This document shows positions 34,288 through 45,369 of a stretch of 64,000 nt of DNA, one piece after another (within the stretch, counting starts at the first letter, position 1; every line of letters begins with the position of its first letter). Location of the stretch: NCBI GenBank assembly GCA_947034885.2, contig OX344753.2:19344001-19408000 (forward strand). Direction: 5' to 3'. Under the pieces are notes generated by a model, which worked only from the letters and a program-made list of their open reading frames with translations, was not told the DNA's origin and did no database searches. The stretch is from Thuidium tamariscinum. Taxonomy: Eukaryota; Streptophyta; Bryopsida; Hypnales; Thuidiaceae. The translations under genes and the position numbers were made by a program.

Positions 34288-37200
34288 TGTCTCTTTTTAA
34301 TTCCCAAGTCTCAAAGCCATTTCTTGTCAAAACTCCTCAAAATTGTAATTTTCATTGCAAACAACAAAAAATTAAAGCATTTTCTTCTACACATCCAATT
34401 GTGGGATCTTGCACTAAGTTGATGTGAAAATCTCTAGAAAAAAATTGAGAAATTTTGATCATATTGATTATAAGATGTTTGCATTTGAAGTAACGAAAGT
34501 GAGTTTTTTTGTATTCTTAGTCTCAATAGATTATGAGGCCTTAAATCCTCTTGACTTCAAAATTTTGTACTAAAGATTGTGAATTTAAGTTTTCTTATGA
34601 TGAAGAATTGAACCAACAAAGTGTTAAAAAGAAAATTTAAGAAATACATTATAATTTTTTACCCTTTAAGATATTGTTAAGATGATTTAGGTATGAGATA
34701 CAAGAGAAAACTTAATTGTTGTAGTTTTAAAATGGAATTGAAATAGACTAATTCCAACATTCACATTGTTTTAGGAGAAAAAAAATTACATACAATTATT
34801 TGTTTCAAAAAATTATTAAAATTGAGATTGAAATTGGATTCAATACATTATTTTGCAAGGATTGCCTTCAAAATAAGAAGCTTCATGATTTTCACATTAT
34901 TTATCCAAAAACCATGAGTTTAAAGCTTAATTCAAAATGAAACAATGCATTTATTATTGGAGACTACAACTTAAACTTAGCTTTCAATTCTAAATTAAGT
35001 TCAAAGCACTTTATGATTAACTCTAATAGATTGAATGAAAATTTAATTCTTCATCCCTTGGGTTCTAATGTTCTAATTTTAGATGGTAAATAGAGGGATT
35101 CTAAAGGCTTACTAAATGATAGAACTTTTCATTCATTCAAATCAATGTTTGACTTTTAGGAAAGAACTTTTCACATACCAAATTTGATGAAATTAGGATC
35201 AATATTATATATATAGTAAAAATAATATCAATGATATGCAAAAATTCAAGAAAGGATTCAAGCACTAAAGGGTTAAATAAGTACTCAATTTAAGGAATGA
35301 ATGTTCATCTAGTCAAGGCTAACATTTTGTATTGAGTATTTAATCAAAGTTTATAAATGTGATTTAGCATATGTTCAATACTACTAAATTTTTTTTGACT
35401 ATGTTTTTACCAAAAATACTCCAAAAATGCCATTTCTAGTATGACTACCAAATTTTAGGAAAATAACATTTTTGGACACAGATATTTGCGGAATCTTATA
35501 GTAAGTGGGTTTGAAAAGATGTTGAAAAATTTTCAAAATTTTCAACTATATAGAATGTTAGATATTAGCAATTGAATTGACAAAAATCATTTTTGGGGCA
35601 CTATCAAAAATTAGGCAATTGTACCTCAAAAGGTCACATTTGTATGAAAAAGTGTCAAAACTAGGTTGTTCTTTGGATTCATTCTTTGAGGCAAGTTGAC
35701 TCATTTATAATTGTACAACTTTTAGGCCATTTGTAATTGTATAACATATACAAAAGAATTGGTAAGTAGACTAAAGAAGTAGAGGATGATTCAAAATACT
35801 AAATTGTTAAGAATTAGTAACTAATGGAATTGAAAAATGCCAATCCCAATGGTTGTGATGTTATATTAAACAATCTAAATCCTATAATTTTTTTTCATAA
35901 AACATTGAAAATTGAGTTAAATAAAAGATTTTAATATTAGAAGAGATTTAAGGCAAGGGAATGTCTTTTCAAGCCTATCCCTCTTGCTATTCTTGATGCA
36001 ATGAAAGAATGGTTGGCCACTATTAGAATAACAAATACTATTTTTTCTTTTAATTTTTGAAATTCAAGAAAAATTTGAGAAACAATTATTACATTAAATA
36101 TCTAATGTAGTTGTCTCCCAACTACATCAAATGTTGATTTGGCAAAGTTCCCCAAATTCCCTACTATTTGGAAACTTGCAATCTTGTTTAATAGGTGAGT
36201 TTCATCTAATGAGCTTATTTATTATGTAGAGGTTCCATAACTACCTACAAACTAAAACTCCTCACAAGTTTCATTTCATTAATCAAAATGTAATGATTAA
36301 ATGTCTTTCTATGTATATAAAAATCTATAAAACCAATTTCAAATTATTATTTCTTAAAAAAGTGATTAAAAATAAATAAATTTGCCGAAGTTGCATAGAG
36401 ATCAATGAAAAATTACATATAATGCAATAGTCTCTTAACCATGTAGTCAAAAGTTATTGGGCCTAATACTACTCCTTGAATGAAAATTTCAAAGAAATAA
36501 AATAAAAATTTTGTACATAGTGAGTTGCCCAAAATTTCTATGTTGCTAAAACACATAGTTTGGTCCTTTAGAGGTTTGAAACAATTAAAACTTATATTTA
36601 TTTCCATATGATTTTTTTGGGAAATGATACAAGACATCAACTTTTTACTATATAATCATTCAATCACTTTTAAAAATAACGTGAATGTTGGAAAATTAGT
36701 ATCACATGCACTAATAGAATATTTTAATTTAGGTATATGATGATTTGGTATGTATTATATGAGTAATATCAACAATATATCTTAAACCCTTAAACTCTAA
36801 AGGAAAAATTTGAGATGAAGTCGTCAAATGGAATAAAAATAAGGTTCTACAAAGTCCAGTCATTAACATGTATCTTCTTTGAAAAATATATATTTTTCCC
36901 TATCTAGTGCTTGGACCAAGCGTTTTGTTGTTGAAGACAAATAAAGGGCAAAGTGGGTTGCTTGTACTAAACCCTTCAGCCTTCTACTTTTGAAATTAGG
37001 TAAGTATTTAATAGACATGACAATTCTAATACGCAATTTTAAAAAATTAAAACTATTTCTTAGAAAAATCATATTCCTAGTATAAAAATTTGAATTAGAA
37101 GGAATCAAAGTCTATTGAGTATTGGCCTTGGCAAATAGGCCCTTAAAATACTTTTCTTCTAACCTTATACACAAAAATTTTATAGCTTATGTGGTCATGT

Positions 37201-37949
37201 TTTTTGTTTTGTTTTTTTAATCAAAATCCAATATTTAAGTTTATACAATAGCAATATTTGAATTACTTATTGTTGTGTACAATTGATAACATTTCATAGT
37301 TGGTATAGAGATATATAATCCATAAGTTAGATGAGAAGATATGCATTCATTAGAAAAAAATTGAACCCCAAAAGAGGCCTTGAGTTTTCTTACCAATTTT
37401 AGCACTAATTGGATGTAATTGCATGTAGTTGCATGAGTATGGAAGCAATCATATGTGGCATTACACCCACCACTTGGCATGTGCTCCATCCTTCATGAAG
37501 AAACCATCATGAGACAACCACCACTTGGCATGTACTCCATCCTTCATGAAGAAATCATCATGAGATTTATGATATCTTGAAGTTATATTGGGTAATGATG
37601 GTGAATTTTTGAATTCATAGTGCAATTCTTGGCCAATTAGTGAATTTAGAAGGCTCTTCCCACCCACTAATTCATGAGATCATGGAGATGGATTGAGTAA
37701 TGATGACTAATTTTTGAATTCATCATAGAATTCTTGGCCTAATTAGTGAGTTGTAAAGGCTCTTTCCATCCAAATTTTTGCATTACAAAGCGGCCTCTTT
37801 TTGGGTTCAAATATTTTCAATTGACCTCAATATATTAAACATGTTGAAGTACAAGTAACCATATTGTATAAAATGATTTTCAAGAACCAAAATAATTACA
37901 TCAATTTTAATAATCAAATTCTTTTTTAATACAAGAAAATATTTTTTCG
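34288..37949 (+). repeat. Left arm of a 3,662-bp inverted repeat
   Basis: Every base pair i here is complementary to position 76970-i in the right arm (39021-42682). Spot checks at both boundaries and in several internal blocks found no mismatch or indel. All five open frames of over 65 codons in this arm have identical translations in the other. The arm is AT-rich and carries a TTAA element (34297-35276). At its inner end is a local 45-base tandem repeat, 'catgatggtttcttcatgaaggatgga' type, near 37480-37565. No known protein is encoded. Boundaries are sharp: 34287/42683 and 37950/39020 do not pair. Confidence 0.95.
34297..35276. mobile_element. TTAA element T8 inside the left palindrome arm (980 bp)
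   Basis: The ends read TTAATTCCCAAGTCTCAAAG and, in reverse complement, TTAACCCTTTAGTGCTTGAA. The interior is colinear with T4 near its left part, for example 'tgtgggatcttgcactaagttg' against 'tgtaggatcttgtaattaacttg'. The same element is mirrored at 41694-42673. It begins 9 bases inside the palindrome boundary. Confidence 0.6.
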
Positions 37950-39020
37950 TGAAATTAGGTAAGTATTTAATAAGTAGAAAGAGGATTGATAGACATCAAT
38001 TTTGTTTTAAGCTTATAATCTCCTATTGATCAAATATTGTAGTTTTTCAATCTATACATGATATTGATGTGTTTTCCTAAAAGATCCATAACAAACCTAT
38101 TTTAAAAAGTTGTACGGTCATAATCTTAAAAAATTGATAAATCTAATCAAATCCTTGAGTTATTTTTAGTCTAGCTTGAAAAAACTTCAAGGAGCTCAAT
38201 AAAAACCATAGGTACTTAGGGATTAAATGCAAAGTATCTCACATTACAATGAATTGGATTTTACATAATCAAATTGAATAATCCTTCAGTGAACTAGATA
38301 GTATTTTTATTGCAAAATTAGTCATTGGTCTTGATAGGCTTACACAAAAATTACAGAAAACTATTTTTTAGACTACCAAACATGTGGTGTATATTGCACA
38401 TTAGAACACAATTCTAGTGAAAACCTCAAATCCATCAAGTATATACAATGACTTTTAAAATGTTTTGTACACTTATAAAAATTACTATATTGAGGATTAA
38501 GAGATTTTCAATTTTTAAAAAAAGACTTATTATAGAACAAATATCAAACTTGTGTGAATGAAGTTTTCTAATTTTCTAAAAAATATAAAATTTTAAAGAA
38601 TTAAATCAAATTCATTAGTAAAAAAACTTCAAGAGCAAATAAAGTTTGCAAGATTCTTTAATAAGTGGAATGACAATTATTTTTGAACTTTCCAGGAAGA
38701 AATTTATAAAATGGAATATTATTGATCAATTTTCTACAATTTTCTACAATTTTTTGGTATAAACTATAAGATCTCCAAATAAATGTGAAAAAACTAAATA
38801 TCCAAATTCCAAATTTCTTTTGTTGGAGTAATTATAAAATCTCCAAAAATGTTTGTATATTATTTTTCATAATTTTGAGAAGATTTTTGGAATAAAAGAT
38901 AAGATACTTAACTATTTGGAATCATACTTTAGTCAATAATATTTCCTTAATAAAATTTAGAATTTTTGAAATTTTACCAAAAAATTTCAAAAAAATTCTC
39001 ATCCCATACTCTAAGGAATC
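37950..39020. repeat. Palindrome spacer with two templated segments
   Basis: Positions 37950-37972 repeat 36991-37013 exactly in direct orientation (tgaaattaggtaagtattta plus three bases). After one extra base, 37974-38254 repeats 34008-34288 exactly (281 bp). The second copy stops at the same base, 34288, where the palindrome arm begins. Positions 38255-39020 are unique in this window, AT-rich, with no gene. Confidence 0.9.
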
Positions 39021-42000
39021 CGAAAAAATATTTTCTTGTATTAAAAAAGAATTTGATTATTAAAATTGATGTAATTATTTTGGTTCTTGAAAATCATTTT
39101 ATACAATATGGTTACTTGTACTTCAACATGTTTAATATGTTGAAGTCAATTGAAAATATTTGAACCCAAAAAGAGGCCGCTTTGTAATGCAAAAATTTGG
39201 ATGGAAAGAGCCTTTACAACTCACTAATTAGGCCAAGAATTCTATGATGAATTCAAAAATTAGTCATCATTACTCAATCCATCTCCATGATCTCATGAAT
39301 TAGTGGGTGGGAAGAGCCTTCTAAATTCACTAATTGGCCAAGAATTGCACTATGAATTCAAAAATTCACCATCATTACCCAATATAACTTCAAGATATCA
39401 TAAATCTCATGATGATTTCTTCATGAAGGATGGAGTACATGCCAAGTGGTGGTTGTCTCATGATGGTTTCTTCATGAAGGATGGAGCACATGCCAAGTGG
39501 TGGGTGTAATGCCACATATGATTGCTTCCATACTCATGCAACTACATGCAATTACATCCAATTAGTGCTAAAATTGGTAAGAAAACTCAAGGCCTCTTTT
39601 GGGGTTCAATTTTTTTCTAATGAATGCATATCTTCTCATCTAACTTATGGATTATATATCTCTATACCAACTATGAAATGTTATCAATTGTACACAACAA
39701 TAAGTAATTCAAATATTGCTATTGTATAAACTTAAATATTGGATTTTGATTAAAAAAACAAAACAAAAAACATGACCACATAAGCTATAAAAATTTTGTG
39801 TATAAGGTTAGAAGAAAAGTATTTTAAGGGCCTATTTGCCAAGGCCAATACTCAATAGACTTTGATTCCTTCTAATTCAAATTTTTATACTAGGAATATG
39901 ATTTTTCTAAGAAATAGTTTTAATTTTTTAAAATTGCGTATTAGAATTGTCATGTCTATTAAATACTTACCTAATTTCAAAAGTAGAAGGCTGAAGGGTT
40001 TAGTACAAGCAACCCACTTTGCCCTTTATTTGTCTTCAACAACAAAACGCTTGGTCCAAGCACTAGATAGGGAAAAATATATATTTTTCAAAGAAGATAC
40101 ATGTTAATGACTGGACTTTGTAGAACCTTATTTTTATTCCATTTGACGACTTCATCTCAAATTTTTCCTTTAGAGTTTAAGGGTTTAAGATATATTGTTG
40201 ATATTACTCATATAATACATACCAAATCATCATATACCTAAATTAAAATATTCTATTAGTGCATGTGATACTAATTTTCCAACATTCACGTTATTTTTAA
40301 AAGTGATTGAATGATTATATAGTAAAAAGTTGATGTCTTGTATCATTTCCCAAAAAAATCATATGGAAATAAATATAAGTTTTAATTGTTTCAAACCTCT
40401 AAAGGACCAAACTATGTGTTTTAGCAACATAGAAATTTTGGGCAACTCACTATGTACAAAATTTTTATTTTATTTCTTTGAAATTTTCATTCAAGGAGTA
40501 GTATTAGGCCCAATAACTTTTGACTACATGGTTAAGAGACTATTGCATTATATGTAATTTTTCATTGATCTCTATGCAACTTCGGCAAATTTATTTATTT
40601 TTAATCACTTTTTTAAGAAATAATAATTTGAAATTGGTTTTATAGATTTTTATATACATAGAAAGACATTTAATCATTACATTTTGATTAATGAAATGAA
40701 ACTTGTGAGGAGTTTTAGTTTGTAGGTAGTTATGGAACCTCTACATAATAAATAAGCTCATTAGATGAAACTCACCTATTAAACAAGATTGCAAGTTTCC
40801 AAATAGTAGGGAATTTGGGGAACTTTGCCAAATCAACATTTGATGTAGTTGGGAGACAACTACATTAGATATTTAATGTAATAATTGTTTCTCAAATTTT
40901 TCTTGAATTTCAAAAATTAAAAGAAAAAATAGTATTTGTTATTCTAATAGTGGCCAACCATTCTTTCATTGCATCAAGAATAGCAAGAGGGATAGGCTTG
41001 AAAAGACATTCCCTTGCCTTAAATCTCTTCTAATATTAAAATCTTTTATTTAACTCAATTTTCAATGTTTTATGAAAAAAAATTATAGGATTTAGATTGT
41101 TTAATATAACATCACAACCATTGGGATTGGCATTTTTCAATTCCATTAGTTACTAATTCTTAACAATTTAGTATTTTGAATCATCCTCTACTTCTTTAGT
41201 CTACTTACCAATTCTTTTGTATATGTTATACAATTACAAATGGCCTAAAAGTTGTACAATTATAAATGAGTCAACTTGCCTCAAAGAATGAATCCAAAGA
41301 ACAACCTAGTTTTGACACTTTTTCATACAAATGTGACCTTTTGAGGTACAATTGCCTAATTTTTGATAGTGCCCCAAAAATGATTTTTGTCAATTCAATT
41401 GCTAATATCTAACATTCTATATAGTTGAAAATTTTGAAAATTTTTCAACATCTTTTCAAACCCACTTACTATAAGATTCCGCAAATATCTGTGTCCAAAA
41501 ATGTTATTTTCCTAAAATTTGGTAGTCATACTAGAAATGGCATTTTTGGAGTATTTTTGGTAAAAACATAGTCAAAAAAAATTTAGTAGTATTGAACATA
41601 TGCTAAATCACATTTATAAACTTTGATTAAATACTCAATACAAAATGTTAGCCTTGACTAGATGAACATTCATTCCTTAAATTGAGTACTTATTTAACCC
41701 TTTAGTGCTTGAATCCTTTCTTGAATTTTTGCATATCATTGATATTATTTTTACTATATATATAATATTGATCCTAATTTCATCAAATTTGGTATGTGAA
41801 AAGTTCTTTCCTAAAAGTCAAACATTGATTTGAATGAATGAAAAGTTCTATCATTTAGTAAGCCTTTAGAATCCCTCTATTTACCATCTAAAATTAGAAC
41901 ATTAGAACCCAAGGGATGAAGAATTAAATTTTCATTCAATCTATTAGAGTTAATCATAAAGTGCTTTGAACTTAATTTAGAATTGAAAGCTAAGTTTAAG

Positions 42001-42682
42001 TTGTAGTCTCCAATAATAAATGCATTGTTTCATTTTGAATTAAGCTTTAAACTCATGGTTTTTGGATAAATAATGTGAAAATCATGAAGCTTCTTATTTT
42101 GAAGGCAATCCTTGCAAAATAATGTATTGAATCCAATTTCAATCTCAATTTTAATAATTTTTTGAAACAAATAATTGTATGTAATTTTTTTTCTCCTAAA
42201 ACAATGTGAATGTTGGAATTAGTCTATTTCAATTCCATTTTAAAACTACAACAATTAAGTTTTCTCTTGTATCTCATACCTAAATCATCTTAACAATATC
42301 TTAAAGGGTAAAAAATTATAATGTATTTCTTAAATTTTCTTTTTAACACTTTGTTGGTTCAATTCTTCATCATAAGAAAACTTAAATTCACAATCTTTAG
42401 TACAAAATTTTGAAGTCAAGAGGATTTAAGGCCTCATAATCTATTGAGACTAAGAATACAAAAAAACTCACTTTCGTTACTTCAAATGCAAACATCTTAT
42501 AATCAATATGATCAAAATTTCTCAATTTTTTTCTAGAGATTTTCACATCAACTTAGTGCAAGATCCCACAATTGGATGTGTAGAAGAAAATGCTTTAATT
42601 TTTTGTTGTTTGCAATGAAAATTACAATTTTGAGGAGTTTTGACAAGAAATGGCTTTGAGACTTGGGAATTAAAAAGAGACA
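39021..42682 (-). repeat. Right arm of the 3,662-bp inverted repeat
   Basis: Reverse complement of 34288-37949 with no difference seen. It contains the mirror copy of the TTAA element at 41694-42673. Beyond 42682 the sequence is unrelated to the left flank. If transcribed across the spacer, the RNA would fold into a 3.6-kb double strand. Confidence 0.95.
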
Positions 42683-43461
42683 CCCTAGTTTCCTTTCACT
42701 TTACAATTTATTTTACTTTATTTGTGACAGATCCCTTTAGAAAACACTTACAGTCCTCTGAACGGGGAACTTTGGTAGATATCAAAAAACTGTATGGAAC
42801 ACCTTTTCAAGATAACACCTTTGCTATGATGATCCTTTCTACATTGCCGCCCTTCTTGTCGTTTTGTACATGTCCCACTTCCTATTCTTTTTCATTCCCA
42901 AGAGCCTATTGAAAGTAGGTATTAATAGTGATATTGGAGAATGGAGGATACAAATTTTAAGGATTGTAGATTAGTGGGAGCACCATAATTTTACAAAGGA
43001 TGTTTAGGATTTTCCTAATTTCGTGAAGACTATGCACAAACTAGCTACTACAATTTGTTTGTAGTGTTTGTCTCATAAATTCATGGCTATAGTAATCAAA
43101 CAATGCAATGTTTGAATATTGTGAAAATTGGTGAGGTGTCACTATGCATCTAATCCTTTCTCTACCAAAAATTAAGGGTATGCCAAGAGTCCCCCGATAT
43201 AAATTTAAACAAATTTTTGAAGTGCCAAGCCTACCCCCACACCATTGGATAGCTCATTTTCAATTCAAGTTTGACCATTATAATCTCATAAGACATACAT
43301 GGAAAACCTATACAATTTTTTTTTTAAATTGACTTTTCCAACTTTTTTGCACTTTCAACAATCATGTCTAACACATCTTATTCTTAACTAATGGAGCTAT
43401 TTTGAGTGGTAGTAGGTCTATTATGGCTTACTTCAAAGATTCTCACATTTAGTGCTCAAGG
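42683..43461. other. Intergenic, nothing recognised
   Basis: Unique AT-rich sequence right of the palindrome. Short open frames at 42640-42912 and 43144-43332 lack any family resemblance, and the first starts inside the repeat arm. Confidence 0.45.
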
Positions 43462-43789
43462 CATAAGAGGTTTTTTCGGGGTATTGAGAGATGTTTCAGC
43501 CTCGTTCCCCATTCTGTGAACCAGCCACTGCTGGTCAGAATTTAAAAAAATTTTAAAAAAATTTTAAAAATTTTAAAATTTTAAAAATTTAAAAATTTTA
43601 AAAATTTAAAAATTTTAAAAAAATTAAAAAAATAATTTAATAAAAAAATAATTTCTTAATTTAATAAAATATTATTATCTGATGTGGTAGGCTCTATGCC
43701 ACATCAGATCTGTTGCTGGGACTGTTTCCAGCGAGTTCCCACAGTCCGGGAACTCGTAGTCTCCCAACATGATGAGAAAGCCTCTTATG
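43462..43789. mobile_element. MITE with CATAAGAGG ends and two internal hairpins, copy 1 (328 bp)
   Basis: The ends are CATAAGAGGTTTTTTC and, in reverse complement, CATAAGAGGCTTTCTC. The interior has an A/T block (43541-43680) and two strong hairpins. GATGTGG..CCACATC lies at 43681-43705, and CGAGTTCCC-acagtcc-GGGAACTCG at 43732-43756. Copy 2 at 54400-54715 keeps the same layout. Confidence 0.75.
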
Positions 43790-44387
43790 ATTAAGTATCT
43801 AAAACTACCCAACATTGACTAGTACACATTGTTACTACCAATGATTCCTAAATTGGCTAAAATTAGTTGATTTTCTACCCCAATAATCCTTGTGCTACTA
43901 ATAAATAGTAAAAAAAGGCCTTAAATGGAGAGGCAATTTAGCCAAAATTGCAACAAACAATTGAATTTGATAGTCAATTAGCAACTTCTTCCACATTAAA
44001 ACTAGCATCTATTTATTAAGTTTTGTGTTATAGTACTCCCAATAATCCTTCACAACTTGCAAAATTCTTTCTTTTCTATTTTAAAAAAATCCTACTCACT
44101 CTCAAAGTAGCCAAAGTTGCTACTTATCTATACCTTAAGATAAGTAGTTTGTTTTGTTTTGATTTGTTTTGTTTTTTTGCCACGTTGAGATCTCTCGGCC
44201 CGTATGTCCCCTGGTCACATGCTTGGTACTATCATGAAACTCACAACAAGGAGGGGTGCATGGGCTTGGTTTTGTGGCATTTGGACTCATGGTGAATAAG
44301 TTATTGAATTTAAAAGTTTTAATGGATTAAAAAAATTAGAAAATTACTTTTACTTTAGTTTTGGCTATGGCAACGGCAGAAGGCATA
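43790..44387. other. Intergenic, nothing recognised
   Basis: AT-rich sequence between two MITEs. The 90-codon frame at 44023-44295 shows no domain. Confidence 0.4.
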
Positions 44388-44660
44388 AGATAGGTACACC
44401 CAAAAGCACCATTTTTTCATACTGAGCCTAGTTCTTGTTATTATGTTGTTCAAATTTTTTTATAGTCTTGTTGGTGAGTGAAAGCATGTTCCAACACACC
44501 AAAGAACAGTGGATTTGGATACTGTATGCAAAAATTATTAATAGTCAAAGTATGTTTATGAAAGCGCCATCTATAGTCTGGGTACATGACTGATTTTGAA
44601 AATGTATACATGTTGTAAAGGGCGCTTTAAGGTCAGGTGCCATTTTGGGTGTACCTACCT
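44388..44660. mobile_element. TA-flanked MITE, AGGTAGGTACACCCAAAA family, copy a (273 bp)
   Basis: The ends AGATAGGTACACCCAAAA and TTTTGGGTGTACCTACCT form an inverted repeat, with TA on both sides (44386-44387 and 44661-44662). It is about 90 percent similar by eye to copies at 48763, 56913 and 58149. No coding capacity. Confidence 0.85.
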
Positions 44661-45021
44661 TACTAGTTTGTCTTGAAGATAGCATATTGCACTAACTTAA
44701 ATTCTATAAATTTAGTCAGTTCAAAGATCAATAGTCCCTTTTATACACTAGACGGTGTTGAATATTCCACACTCAATAGTACTTCCTCACTAGATAGGTG
44801 GACAAGTGGAGGCTCAATGTCGTGAGCCGGGTGCATGAAGCGAAGGCAGAGAACATGAAGACTATTGAATGGCAAGTGGTCCTGGGCCAGGTGGGAACGA
44901 GCCATACATTTGCCGTTGTCGTCGCCAGGGGGCCTTCTGCAGGTGGCGAGTGAGAGGAATCCCAATGTGTATTGATGCTTTTTCTTCAGCCTTTTTCTTG
45001 CACCTGAATCTTAAATTTGCA

Positions 45022-45255
45022 TTAACTTAGCAGGTACACTTGTTTCCTCGGAGATTCATCAGCAGTGCATGGAGCACCGACGCCGCTGGTAGTTGGCGTT
45101 TCTACGGGATTCTCAAAGTCTTGTAAGCTTTTGTAACGAGCGCGTTTGGTGTGGAGGTCAGGCACGGGAACGACGTGGAAGCGGGCTTCTGGTGATCGTG
45201 AGATTTCTTTGTAGCGATCTTGGAGGAGGTTCTTTGTGTGGAAGGGACGAAACAT
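45022..45255 (-). CDS. Possible divergent gene, first exon or short ORF, function unknown
   Basis: A GC-rich frame from ATG 45255 on the minus strand encodes MFRPFHTKNLLQDRYKEISR and about 55 further residues (ARFHVVPVPDLHTKRARYKS, ENPVETPTTSGVGAP). The start is 115 bases from the cytidylyltransferase ATG on the other strand, suggesting a shared divergent promoter. A possible donor follows CAA at about 45037-45036, with a possible acceptor near 44946 (CCACCTGCAG). The continuation would read KAPWRRQRQMYGSFPPGPGP before a stop. I recognise no family. The alternative is that this is only the GC-rich upstream leader of the cytidylyltransferase gene. Confidence 0.38.
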   Translation of the reverse strand: MFRPFHTKNLLQDRYKEISRSPEARFHVVPVPDLHTKRARYKSLQDFENPVETPTTSGVGAPCTADESPRKQVYLLS

Positions 45256-45369
45256 TGTGAGGAGAACGAGTGTTTGATTTTTTGGGGTTAACGGATCGGG
45301 GAGTTGAGAAGAGAGAAGAGAGAAGAGAAAAGAGAAGCGATAGATTCGTTCGGGGACGAGAGTGTGCGG
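45256..45369 (+). promoter_or_regulatory. Short divergent intergene with GA-rich leader
   Basis: The 114 bases between the two divergent ATGs contain a purine-rich GA tract at 45306-45341 on the cytidylyltransferase strand. Such GAGA tracts are common in plant leaders and promoters. An in-frame non-ATG extension exists upstream of 45370, but the first ATG of the frame is 45370. Confidence 0.45.

Noticed and set aside
34288..42682. Paired open frames of 67-82 codons in both palindrome arms
   Set aside because: Identical because the DNA is duplicated; composition is AT-rich and no domain or splice pattern supports coding.
34288..42682. Palindrome as a single transposon with 3.6-kb TIRs
   Set aside because: No target duplication at 34287/42683, no transposase, and the centre holds templated copies of the left side; a rearrangement explains it better.
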